Assembly (NCBI RefSeq): GCF_000282515.1
Contig: NZ_AKJD01000157.1
Location: 1 to 63,993, forward strand
DNA: 63,993 nt
Reading direction: 5' to 3'
From: Pseudomonas sp. GM80
GTDB taxonomy: Bacteria > Pseudomonadota > Gammaproteobacteria > Pseudomonadales > Pseudomonadaceae
In this document: positions 34,819 through 43,195 of the stretch, piece by piece
How positions within the stretch are numbered: position 1 is the first letter of the stretch
Layout: every line of letters begins with the position of its first letter
Notes under the pieces: generated by a model
The model's input: only the letters and a program-made list of their open reading frames with translations
The model's database searches: none
What the model was told of the DNA's origin: nothing
Translations under genes and position numbers: made by a program

Positions 34819-36783
34819 TCACGCGCCAGTTGAGGTCGGGTTTGATGCGGAAACATTGCGACTAAGAAGGTCGCGCAGTTGATTTTTCTCTTCAATACTC
34901 AGTTCGCTTTGACGGGCTTTCCTGAGTAACTGTTCAAGATTTCGCTCGCGTTGGCGGGCTGACAAGCTAGTAATGGTGTCGAAAAACTGTTGTTCAAGGT
35001 TATCTCCATCAATCAGCCACTCCTTTTCTGCCAGCGCCTTGAGCAGGCGACCCTGTTCAGTGCCGTGCCATCGCGCGATCAACTGAAATGAGTTTAGCTT
35101 GGGATTCTTCTGTACGGCTTCGAGCAGCGCCACAAGCAACTGGGCGTTGGTCTGATTTTCGTCCGCAATGTGCCCGGCGTCCTCGACGCGCTCAGCCAAT
35201 TGCGGGTGATGTAGCAGTGTTCGCAGGGCGGTCAGGGTTGGCGATTCCACGCCAATCGGCGTGCGCGGGCGTTGTTGGTCGCGATCGCCGCCACGCTTGC
35301 CGTTCTTGTCCCAGGGCTTCTTGTCCCACTTCTTGCCGCCAGCGCCGGGTTTCTTCGGCGTCCACTCCTGCTGCGGCACATACATGTCCTGTGCCTGCGG
35401 CTGATGGTAGTCGCTGTAGTCCGGCATTGCGTCGTAATCGATACCCGGATCGTAGGCGGGCGGCGCTTCCTGCGGCGCGCTTTGCACCAGCTGACTGACG
35501 GTCTCGCTGCTCAGGCCGGTGATTTCGCTCAGGCGCTGACGCATCAGGATGCGCAGGTTGGCGCCTGGCACTTTGTCGATCAACGGTGCGGCGAGGGTGG
35601 CCATATGGGCCTTGCCTTCGAGCGAGCGCGGGTCGGCTTCTTCGGTCAGTTGCTGGAAGAAATAATCCGCCAGCGGCTGAGCGTGCTGATTGATGCGCGC
35701 CTTGAACGCATCGGTGCCTTCAGCGCGTACCAGGGTATCCGGGTCTTCGCCTTCGGGCAGGAACAGAAAGCGTGCTCGACGGCCGTCCTGCAGGCTCGAC
35801 AGCGTTGCTTCGAGTGCGCGCCACGCGGCGTTGCGGCCAGCCTGGTCGCCGTCGAAACAGAACAACACGTTCGGCACGACGCGAAACAGGCGCTTCAAGT
35901 GTTCTTCGCTGGTCGCGGTGCCCAGCGTTGCGACGGCATTTTTCAGGCCTTGTTGGGCGAGAGCGATGACGTCCATATAACCCTCGACGACGATGATTTC
36001 ATCGAGGTTGCGGTTGTTCTTGCGTGCTTCATAAAGGCCGTAGAGTTCCTGGCCTTTATGGAACACCGGGGTTTCCGGTGAGTTCAAGTACTTGGGCTTG
36101 TCGTCGCCGAGGACGCGGCCACCGAAGGCGATGATGCGCCCGCGGGTGTCGCGGATCGGGAACATCACGCGATCGCGGAAGCGGTCATAGCGTTTGCCGG
36201 TTTCGGCGTTCTCGATCAGCAGGCCGGCGTCGATCATGGCTTTTTGCTGGAGCGTGTCGCTGCTCAGGTGCTTGAACAGATTGTCCCAGCCAGGCGGCGC
36301 AAACCCTAGGCCGAAATCCCGGGCGATCTCGCCGGTCAGGCCGCGACCCTTGAGGTAATCCACGGCAGCTTTGCGTGCGGGATGGCTCTTGAGGGCCTGC
36401 TTGTAAAAATCGGCAGCGGCGGTGAGCAGCGGGTAGAGCGGCGAATCAGTCGGTTGCCGTGGCTTGCGCTCGCGGCCGCTTTCTTCGCGGGGGATTTCCA
36501 TGCCGGCGGCTTTCGCCAGATCTTCGACAGCCTGGGGGAAATCCAGGTTGTCGTGATCCATGAGAAAGCCGAGGGCATTACCGCCGGCGCCGCAGCCGAA
36601 GCAGTAATAGAACTGCTTGTCGGGGCTGACGCTGAACGACGGGGTTTTCTCTTTGTGAAACGGGCAGCAGGCGGTGTAATTCTTGCCGGCCTTCTTCAAT
36701 TGCACGCGCGAGCTGACCACGTCGACGATGTCGGTGCGGTTCAGCAGGTCGTCAATGAAGCTCTGGGGTATCAGCCCGGCCAT
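34819..36783 (-). CDS. dnaG: DNA primase DnaG
   Basis: A 654-residue primase that lays RNA primers for replication. The N-terminal zinc-binding domain shows CCPFHKEKTPSF and YYCFGCGAGG. The Toprim core carries VVEGYMDVIAL and CFDGDQAGRNAAWRA, and the C-terminal domain expected to contact DnaB follows a Pro/Lys-rich linker. It lies between rpsU and rpoD as in the macromolecular synthesis operon. Confidence 0.98.
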   Translation of the reverse strand: MAGLIPQSFIDDLLNRTDIVDVVSSRVQLKKAGKNYTACCPFHKEKTPSFSVSPDKQFYYCFGCGAGGNALGFLMDHDNLDFPQAVEDLAKAAGMEIPREESGRERKPRQPTDSPLYPLLTAAADFYKQALKSHPARKAAVDYLKGRGLTGEIARDFGLGFAPPGWDNLFKHLSSDTLQQKAMIDAGLLIENAETGKRYDRFRDRVMFPIRDTRGRIIAFGGRVLGDDKPKYLNSPETPVFHKGQELYGLYEARKNNRNLDEIIVVEGYMDVIALAQQGLKNAVATLGTATSEEHLKRLFRVVPNVLFCFDGDQAGRNAAWRALEATLSSLQDGRRARFLFLPEGEDPDTLVRAEGTDAFKARINQHAQPLADYFFQQLTEEADPRSLEGKAHMATLAAPLIDKVPGANLRILMRQRLSEITGLSSETVSQLVQSAPQEAPPAYDPGIDYDAMPDYSDYHQPQAQDMYVPQQEWTPKKPGAGGKKWDKKPWDKNGKRGGDRDQQRPRTPIGVESPTLTALRTLLHHPQLAERVEDAGHIADENQTNAQLLVALLEAVQKNPKLNSFQLIARWHGTEQGRLLKALAEKEWLIDGDNLEQQFFDTITSLSARQRERNLEQLLRKARQSELSIEEKNQLRDLLSRNVSASNPTSTGA

Positions 36784-37269
36784 GGCATTCTCGTCGTCTG
36801 CGCTGCAATAAGTCCGATGCGTAAGGCTGCCGGACGCGGGTCGTTGTTTGAAGCACGCAAAAGGTGCGGCTCGACCGGTGTCGTCTGCGTAATCGCTGTC
36901 GGGAAGTGTATCTGCCGAAAATCCACTGACGTTAGTACCTATCAGTCTTCGACTATTTGAAAGTGTTGCGCTGAATCCGCTGACGGCCGGTTAAGGGCCT
37001 CGGATAGCTCAATAAAGCGGGCACGCATGCAGGTGCCTTGGGCTGATCGTCGTGAGAGGAATCAGTGGGTGTGCTCGTCAGTAGCCTTGAAAGGCTCGTC
37101 AGAAAAGACGTGCACCGCTGGCAAAAGAGCCAGGTCTGACGTGTGAAGCAGATTCGTCTTGGTCGCGTGTGCGACTTCGACGTTGAAGCATCAAGCGTTT
37201 TACGCAAATGCCATTAGCCCGGCTGAGAGCCGGGCTTAGGCAAAGAAGCTTGCAACGAACGTCTGTGTA
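36784..37269. other. Long rpsU-dnaG spacer without a gene
   Basis: 486 bases separate rpsU and dnaG. Open frames here (for example 36953-37207 minus) have no recognisable product or ribosome site. A hairpin follows rpsU at 37216-37236. Two direct copies of GCTCGTCAG occur about 26 bases apart near 37071-37105. It presumably holds leader and promoter sequence for dnaG. Confidence 0.6.
37216..37236 (-). terminator. Hairpin after rpsU (attenuator-like)
   Basis: The stem AGCCCGGC/GCCGGGCT follows the rpsU stop by 34 bases but lacks a T run. It is probably a partial terminator or RNA end that separates rpsU from dnaG expression. Confidence 0.55.
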
Positions 37270-37485
37270 TTAGTACAGACGAACGGCGCGGCGCTGTTCG
37301 CGCTGAACTTTCTTGGCGTGACGCTTAACAGCGGCTGCTGCTTTGCGCTTACGCTCAGAAGTTGGCTTCTCGTAAAATTCGCGGCTACGAACTTCAGCCA
37401 GTACACCGGCTTTTTCGCAGGAGCGCTTGAAACGACGCAGAGCTACGTCGAAGGGTTCGTTCTCTTTAACTTTGACGGCTGGCAT
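37270..37485 (-). CDS. rpsU: 30S ribosomal protein S21
   Basis: A 71-residue, very basic protein ([21 protein letters not shown]..., ending [11 protein letters not shown]) of standard length. S21 binds the 3' end of 16S rRNA and helps initiation. It is first in the rpsU-dnaG-rpoD set and divergent from tsaD. Confidence 0.98.
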
Positions 37486-37684
37486 CCAGAGCTACCTTCA
37501 TTCATTACCGGGGTCAACATCCTCGCGGCAAAAGAGCACTTGAAGACGTCGGTTTTTAAGGGTTGCGGATGTTAACCCCTCATCGCTCGGAATGCAAAGC
37601 CTCTGATCGAAAACCGCTGGTCGGGGCATCCCGCGGCGACTATTATGCGCGCCTTCGAAGTCAGCCTAAACAAGGCGCAAACCC

Positions 37685-38710
37685 ATGCTAGTACTGGGAT
37701 TAGAAACCTCCTGCGACGAAACCGGCGTCGCATTATATGACAGTGAGCGCGGTCTGCTGGCCGACGCACTGTTCAGTCAGATCGACCTGCACCGCGCCTA
37801 TGGCGGTGTGGTGCCGGAGCTCGCCTCGCGTGACCACGTCAAACGCATGCTGCCCTTGATTCGTCAGGTGTTGGCCGAAGCGGACTGTGTACCCACCGAG
37901 ATCGACGCGATCGCCTATACCGCGGGTCCTGGCCTGGTTGGCGCGTTGCTGGTCGGCGCTTCCTGCGCTCAGGCGCTGGCGTTTGCCTGGGGCATTCCGG
38001 CGCTCGGCGTGCACCACATGGAAGGGCATTTGCTCGCACCGATGCTGGAGCCAAAACCGCCGGAATTCCCGTTCGTCGCTTTGTTGGTCTCGGGCGGTCA
38101 TACGCAGCTGGTTCAGGTCGATGGCATCGGTCAATACACCTTGCTCGGCGAGACGCTCGACGATGCTGCCGGCGAAGCGTTCGACAAAACCGCGAAGATG
38201 ATGGGCCTCAATTATCCGGGCGGGCCGGAAATCGCCAAGTTGGCGGAGAAGGGCGTTGCAGGACGTTTTACCTTTCCGCGTCCGATGTGCGATCGCCCGG
38301 GCCTGCAATTCAGCTTCAGCGGTCTGAAAACCTCTGCGCTCAACGCCTGGCAGCAGTGCGTCAGCGCCGGGGACGACAACGAGCAAGCCCGTTGCGACAT
38401 CGCGCTGGCGTTCCAGCAGGCCGTGGTGGAGACTTTGACCATCAAGTGCAAGCGTGCCCTGAAACAGGCAGGCATGAAGCGTCTGGTGATCGCTGGCGGC
38501 GTCAGCGCCAACAAAGCCTTACGCGTTTCGCTGGAGAAAATGCTCGGCGACATGAAGGGCGATGTGTTTTATGCACGTCCGGAGTTCTGCACCGACAACG
38601 GCGCGATGATCGCGTTTGCCGGTTGCCAGCGTTTGCAGGCCGGTCAGCAGGAAAGTCTGGCGATCAGCGTGCAGGCGCGCTGGCCGATGGAGCAATTGTC
38701 GGCGTTGTGA
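37685..38710 (+). CDS. tsaD: tRNA threonylcarbamoyladenosine transferase TsaD
   Basis: A 341-residue Kae1/Qri7 ASKHA-fold protein that, with TsaB and TsaE, places threonylcarbamoyl on A37 of ANN-decoding tRNAs. Features are LGLETSCDETG, the metal-binding HHMEGHLLAP and the nucleotide-binding LVSGGHTQL, with IAGGVSANKALR near the C-terminus. It is divergent from rpsU, a conserved pairing. Confidence 0.97.
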   Translation: MLVLGLETSCDETGVALYDSERGLLADALFSQIDLHRAYGGVVPELASRDHVKRMLPLIRQVLAEADCVPTEIDAIAYTAGPGLVGALLVGASCAQALAFAWGIPALGVHHMEGHLLAPMLEPKPPEFPFVALLVSGGHTQLVQVDGIGQYTLLGETLDDAAGEAFDKTAKMMGLNYPGGPEIAKLAEKGVAGRFTFPRPMCDRPGLQFSFSGLKTSALNAWQQCVSAGDDNEQARCDIALAFQQAVVETLTIKCKRALKQAGMKRLVIAGGVSANKALRVSLEKMLGDMKGDVFYARPEFCTDNGAMIAFAGCQRLQAGQQESLAISVQARWPMEQLSAL

Positions 38711-38733
38711 TGAGCGGCGCTCATGAGCGGTAT

Positions 38734-39303
38734 TTAAAAATGCCGTTCGCGCCCAGCAAACAGGTCGCGTAGATTGCCGCGGTGGCGCCAGACGATCAGC
38801 AGTGTCAGCGCGCTCATCGGCAGCAGCGCCTCCGGTTCCTGCCAGGCCAGCAACGGCAGGGTCAGCGGCGTGGCGATCAGCGCCGCCAGTGAGCTGGTGC
38901 GGGTCAGGTAGAACGTCAGCAGCCAGGCGCATACGGCCAGCAGCGCGGCGGGCGGATACAGGCCCAGCAGCATGCCGGCGGCGGTGGCAACGCCTTTGCC
39001 ACCACGAAAGCGAAAATACAGCGGGAACAGGTGACCGATCACGGCGCACACGCCGATCCAGGCCTGCTCCTGCAGCGAAAGGCCGACAGCCGAGGCAATC
39101 AGCACCGGCACCAGGCCTTTGCACAGATCACCCAGCAGGGTCAGGATCGCCAGTTTGCGACCTACCAGGCGCAGCATGTTGGTGGCGCCGGCATTACCCG
39201 AGCCACTCATTCGCGGATCCGGATTTCCGGTCAGGCGGCTGAGCAAAATGGCGAAGGACAGCGAGCCGAGCAGGTAGGCGAAAGTCGCCAGTAACCAAAA
39301 CAT
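38734..39303 (-). CDS. plsY: Glycerol-3-phosphate acyltransferase PlsY
   Basis: A 189-residue inner-membrane enzyme with five hydrophobic helices that moves an acyl group from acyl phosphate to glycerol-3-phosphate. The family motif SGSGNAGATNMLR is near residue 33, and FRGGKGVATAAG is the second conserved loop. It converges on tsaD and is divergent from folB. Confidence 0.96.
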   Translation of the reverse strand: MFWLLATFAYLLGSLSFAILLSRLTGNPDPRMSGSGNAGATNMLRLVGRKLAILTLLGDLCKGLVPVLIASAVGLSLQEQAWIGVCAVIGHLFPLYFRFRGGKGVATAAGMLLGLYPPAALLAVCAWLLTFYLTRTSSLAALIATPLTLPLLAWQEPEALLPMSALTLLIVWRHRGNLRDLFAGRERHF

Positions 39304-39377
39304 GCTAACTATTCCGGGCGAGGACGCCCTGATTCTAACGGCGCATTGCGCCCTTGTCGTGCAACGGAGAAAAGTGC

Positions 39378-39734
39378 TTGGACAGAGTGTTTATCGAGGG
39401 CCTGGAAGTCGACACCGTGATCGGTGCCTACGACTGGGAGCGCGGCATCCGACAGTGCCTGCGTCTTGATCTGAGCTTCGCCTGGGACAATCGCCCGGCC
39501 GCGGCCGGTGACGACCTGACCCTGGCGCTCGACTATGCCAGCGTTTCCACACGGATTCAGGCCTTTGCCGAGCAGGCACAGTTTCAACTGGTCGAGACGT
39601 TCGCCGAGCGTCTGGTCGAAGTGCTGATGAATGAGTTCAACATCACTTGGGTACGCCTGAAACTGACCAAGCCTGGCGCGGTGCCAGCGGCCAAGGGCGG
39701 TGTGGGTGTGGAGATCGAGCGCGGATGTCGCTGA
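39378..39734 (+). CDS. folB: Dihydroneopterin aldolase FolB
   Basis: A 118-residue enzyme of folate synthesis. It shows MDRVFIEGLEVDTVIGAYDWER with the active-site glutamate, LALDYASVS and the late LTKPGAVP. The TTG start at 39378 has GGAG 8 bases upstream; no ATG fits the expected N-terminus. The end overlaps folK, so consecutive pterin steps are encoded together. Confidence 0.93.
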   Translation: MDRVFIEGLEVDTVIGAYDWERGIRQCLRLDLSFAWDNRPAAAGDDLTLALDYASVSTRIQAFAEQAQFQLVETFAERLVEVLMNEFNITWVRLKLTKPGAVPAAKGGVGVEIERGCR

Positions 39735-40240
39735 CTCAGGTCTATCTCGGGCTCGGTAGCAATATCGAGCGTGAAACCCACTTGCGCGCCGGTCTTGATG
39801 CTTTGGCGACGTTTCTGGTGGATATCCGCTGTTCGGCGGTGTTCGAGAGTCAGCCAGTGGGGATCAAGAGCGGGCCGTTCTTCAACTTTGTGGTGTCGGC
39901 CTATACCGACCTGCCGTTGATGGAACTGGATCGGCGCTTGAAATTCATCGAGGCGGATAACGGTCGTTATGCGCCGGATCGCAAGGGCTTGCCGCTGGAT
40001 ATCGATGTGCTGTTGTACGGCGATCTGGCAGGCAACTTTGATGGTTTGATCTTGCCACGTGCTGAAATTCTGAAAAACGCCTTTGTGCTGTGGCCGTTGT
40101 CGCTGATTGCGCCGGATCGTGTGCATCCGGGTGTGGGAAAAAGCTTCGCGACGTTGTGGGCCGAGGCGCAGATTGATCAGGTGCTGGCGCCGGTCCGGTT
40201 TGAGTGGCGCGGCAAGCAGCTCACGTCTGAGGACCTTTAA
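39725..40240 (+). CDS. folK: 2-amino-4-hydroxy-6-hydroxymethyldihydropteridine pyrophosphokinase FolK
   Basis: A 171-residue HPPK that pyrophosphorylates the pterin made by FolB. YLGLGSNIERE is at the N-terminus and the signature RKGLPLDIDVLLYGD near residue 93. It overlaps folB by 10 bases. A REPIN lies immediately after the stop. Confidence 0.94.
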   Translation: MSLTQVYLGLGSNIERETHLRAGLDALATFLVDIRCSAVFESQPVGIKSGPFFNFVVSAYTDLPLMELDRRLKFIEADNGRYAPDRKGLPLDIDVLLYGDLAGNFDGLILPRAEILKNAFVLWPLSLIAPDRVHPGVGKSFATLWAEAQIDQVLAPVRFEWRGKQLTSEDL

Positions 40241-40242
40241 AA

Positions 40243-40344
40243 GCAAAAGATCGCAGCCTGTGGCAGCTCCTACATGGAAATCCAAATCTCTCTGTAGGAG
40301 CTGCCGAAGGCTCGGGCCGCGATCGGACGATCTTTTGATCTTGC
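40243..40344. repeat. REPIN with unlike arms, between folK and cca
   Basis: The left arm is the standard type (GATCGCAGCCTGTGGCAG). The right arm is a longer type with the extra CTCGGGCCGCGATCGGACG block. It exactly fills the gap between the convergent folK and cca genes and can act as a bidirectional terminator. Confidence 0.88.
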
Positions 40345-40345
40345 T

Positions 40346-41569
40346 TCAAGCGTTGTCTTTGTAAGCCTTCAAGGCCTTGAGCCGTTCACGCTTCAGCGCC
40401 TCACCCAGCTCCGGCCCCTTGAATCCCTTCTCCAGCAACGGCTGCACTGCGACTTCACGCGCTGCCTTTGCCGCACCGCGCAAATAATCCGCCTGTGGGT
40501 AACTTCTCTGCTCCAGCCCTTTGCGGCCCCGCGCATCCATCTCGCACGCAACGATAAACTCTTCAAACCGTTGCGGCCGGCGATACACGTCAAAGCTCTG
40601 CAACAGCTCCAGTAGCGTCGAAGCCTTCAGCTCCAGCGCCCGGTGTCCGTGGGTGTGGTACTTGCCAACGAGCAAGGCCAATTCCTGGCAATCCTTCGGC
40701 GCCTTGAAGCGTTCGTTTACGGCTTTTATCAGCGCCAATCCGGTGTGCTCGTGGGCGATATGCCGTGGCCACTCTTCCTTCGGCGTCAGGCCTTTGCCGA
40801 GGTCATGCAGCAGGCAGGCCCAGCGCACCGTCAGCGGTTGTTTATGCAGCGCCGATTGCTCCAGCACGCTGAGTGTGTGGACGCCAGTGTCGATTTCCGG
40901 GTGATGTGCTTCCGGTTGCGGCACGCCAAACAGTGCGTCGACTTCCGGCATCAACACCTTGAGCGCGCCACAGTCGCGGAGCACTTGGATGAATACCTGT
41001 GGCTGATCTTCCATCAGCGCGCGGGAGATTTCTTTCCAGCTGCGCTCAGCGGTCAGCGCCTCCAGTTCACCGGATTCACTGAGTTGACGCATCAGTTCGA
41101 GCGTCTCCGGTGCAACGCTGAAACCAAGCTCGGCATAGCGGGCGGCGAAGCGGGCAACGCGCAGCACTCGGAGCGGATCTTCGGCGAACGCCGGAGAAAC
41201 GTGGCGCAGGATTCGATCTTCAAGATCGCGCTGGCCATGGTACGGATCGGTGATGTTCTGTTGGTCGTCTTCGGCCATGGCGTTGATGGTCAGGTCGCGA
41301 CGGATCAGATCTTCTTCAAGCGTGACTTCGGGACTGGCGTGAAACGTAAAGCCGCCATAACCACGGCCGCTTTTGCGCTCGGTGCGGGCGAGGGCGTATT
41401 CCTCGCCGCTTTTCGGGTGAAGAAACACCGGGAAATCCGCGCCGACCGGGCGATAGCCCTTGGCGAGCATTTCTTCCGTGCTGGCTCCGACCACGACCCA
41501 ATCGATGTCAGTAACCGGTTTGCCCAGCAGGCGATCACGAACCGCACCGCCAACCTTGAAAATCTGCAT
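40346..41569 (-). CDS. cca: CCA tRNA nucleotidyltransferase (multifunctional, HD domain)
   Basis: A 407-residue class II enzyme that builds or repairs the tRNA 3' CCA end. The polymerase active site is VGGAVRDRLLGKPVTDIDWVV with DxD-type acidic residues, followed by EEDLIRRDLTINAMA. A C-terminal HD domain (LLHDLGKG) is present, as in E. coli Cca, and adds phosphatase/phosphodiesterase activity. It lies downstream of spoVR; its GGAGG ribosome site falls in a hairpin arm. Confidence 0.96.
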   Translation of the reverse strand: MQIFKVGGAVRDRLLGKPVTDIDWVVVGASTEEMLAKGYRPVGADFPVFLHPKSGEEYALARTERKSGRGYGGFTFHASPEVTLEEDLIRRDLTINAMAEDDQQNITDPYHGQRDLEDRILRHVSPAFAEDPLRVLRVARFAARYAELGFSVAPETLELMRQLSESGELEALTAERSWKEISRALMEDQPQVFIQVLRDCGALKVLMPEVDALFGVPQPEAHHPEIDTGVHTLSVLEQSALHKQPLTVRWACLLHDLGKGLTPKEEWPRHIAHEHTGLALIKAVNERFKAPKDCQELALLVGKYHTHGHRALELKASTLLELLQSFDVYRRPQRFEEFIVACEMDARGRKGLEQRSYPQADYLRGAAKAAREVAVQPLLEKGFKGPELGEALKRERLKALKAYKDNA

Positions 41570-41574
41570 AAAAA

Positions 41575-41622
41575 ACCTCCGTTAGCCCGACAGGATAACC
41601 CTTGCGCCGGATTTACGGAGGT
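41575..41622 (-). promoter_or_regulatory. Long-range hairpin containing the cca ribosome site
   Basis: On the minus strand ACCTCCGT pairs with ACGGAGGT 32 bases later, followed by a T run and then the cca ATG. It may be the spoVR terminator, a translational lock on cca, or both. Confidence 0.5.
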
Positions 41623-41632
41623 CAGAACCGTT

Positions 41633-43195
41633 TCAAAGATGAATGACGGCCAAGTCGAGTCGACCGTAATCCCCTTCGCTGTGCTCACTGCGCGGCGGTA
41701 CATGATGGGTTTTCATGATCTGGTCGCCCTGCAGCGTCTCAAGATGAATATCGAAGCCCCACAAACGGTGCAGGTGTTTGAGTACCTCTTCAGTGGAATC
41801 GCCCAGCGGTTTGCGGTCGTGCTGCTGGTGACGCAGGGTGAGTGAGCGGTCACCGCGTCGATCAATGCTGTAAATCTGCACGTTCGGTTCGCGATTGCCG
41901 AGGTTGTACTGCGCAGCCAGGGTTTCGCGGATGATCCGGTAACCGGTTTCGTCATGGATCGCCGGCACCAGCAAGTCATCCTTCTGATCGTCATCGAGAA
42001 TACTGAACAGCTTCAGATCACGGATCACCTTGGGAGACAGGTATTGCAGGATGAAGCTCTCATCCTTGAAGCTGCTCATGGCGAACTTGATGGTCGACAG
42101 CCAGTCGGTCCCGGCGATTTCCGGGAACCAGTGACGGTCTTCCTCGGTAGGTTCTTCACACATGCGCCGAATGTCACGGTACATGGCGAACCCCAGTGCG
42201 TACGGGTTGATGCCGCTGTAGTAGGGGCTGTCGAATCCCGGCTGAAACACTACGCTGGTATGCGAGGTGAGGAACTCCATCATGAAGCCGTCGGTGACCA
42301 ACCCTTCGTCATACAGGTCGTTCATCAGCGTGTAGTGCCAGAACGTCGCCCATCCCTCGTTCATGACCTGGGTCTGACGCTGTGGATAAAAGTACTGGGC
42401 GATCTTGCGCACAATGCGCACGATTTCGCGCTGCCAAGGCTCAAGCAACGGCGCATGTTTCTCGATGAAGTAGAGAATGTTTTCCTGCGGCTCGGCCGGG
42501 AAACGTGCGTTGTCCTTGTCGCTGTATTTGTCCGCGCCTTTGGGGATGGTGCGCCACAGATCGTTGATCTGCTTCTGCAGGTGTTCCTCGCGATCCTTCT
42601 GCCGCCGGCGTTCTTCTTCGGCGGAAATCGGGTAGGGGCGTTTATAGCGGTCGACGCCGTAGTTCATCAGCGCGTGGCAGGAGTCGAGCAGATCCTCCAC
42701 CGCGTCGATGCCGTGGCGCTCCTCGCACTGCATGATGTACTGCTTGGCGAACACCAGGTAATCGATGATCGAACTGGCGTCAGTCCAGGTGCGGAACAGG
42801 TAATTGCCCTTGAAGAAACTGTTGTGGCCATAGCACGCGTGGGCCACCACCAGCGCCTGCATGCAGATGGTGTTTTCTTCCATCAGATAGGCGATGCACG
42901 GATCCGAGTTGATCACGATCTCGTACGCCAGGCCCATCTGCCCGCGACTGTAGGATTTTTCTGTGCTGAGGAAGTGTTTGCCGTAGGACCAGTGGTGGTA
43001 ACCCAGCGGCATGCCCACCGAGGCATAGGCGTCCATCATCTGCTCGGCGGTGATCACTTCGATCTGGTTGGGATAGGTGTCCAGCGCATAGCCGGCCGCG
43101 ATACGGGCGATTTCGCGGTCGTAGGTCTGGATCAGCTCGAACGTCCATTCGGAGCCGGTGGAAATGGGTTGGCGCTTCTGCTCTTTGGCGGTCAT
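41633..43195 (-). CDS. SpoVR family protein
   Basis: A 520-residue protein of the SpoVR/YcgB family, named for its Bacillus homologue, where it affects the spore cortex. In proteobacteria its molecular role is unknown. Conserved blocks include CYGHNSFFKGNYLF, MNEGWATFWHY and GINPYALGFAMYRD. Its start overlaps the yeaH stop by 4 bases. The prkA-yeaH-spoVR trio is conserved and stress/RpoS-linked in other species. Confidence 0.95.
   Translation of the reverse strand: MTAKEQKRQPISTGSEWTFELIQTYDREIARIAAGYALDTYPNQIEVITAEQMMDAYASVGMPLGYHHWSYGKHFLSTEKSYSRGQMGLAYEIVINSDPCIAYLMEENTICMQALVVAHACYGHNSFFKGNYLFRTWTDASSIIDYLVFAKQYIMQCEERHGIDAVEDLLDSCHALMNYGVDRYKRPYPISAEEERRRQKDREEHLQKQINDLWRTIPKGADKYSDKDNARFPAEPQENILYFIEKHAPLLEPWQREIVRIVRKIAQYFYPQRQTQVMNEGWATFWHYTLMNDLYDEGLVTDGFMMEFLTSHTSVVFQPGFDSPYYSGINPYALGFAMYRDIRRMCEEPTEEDRHWFPEIAGTDWLSTIKFAMSSFKDESFILQYLSPKVIRDLKLFSILDDDQKDDLLVPAIHDETGYRIIRETLAAQYNLGNREPNVQIYSIDRRGDRSLTLRHQQHDRKPLGDSTEEVLKHLHRLWGFDIHLETLQGDQIMKTHHVPPRSEHSEGDYGRLDLAVIHL

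Noticed and set aside
36953..37207. 84-codon minus-strand frame between rpsU and dnaG, or a yqeY gene there
   Set aside because: Some pseudomonads, as I recall, have a yqeY-type gene near here. I looked for a remnant in the gap and saw no similarity; the frame has no ribosome site.
38709..38724. ATGAGC/GCTCAT hairpin between tsaD and plsY as a terminator
   Set aside because: The stem is only 6 bp, overlaps the tsaD stop and has no T run on either strand.
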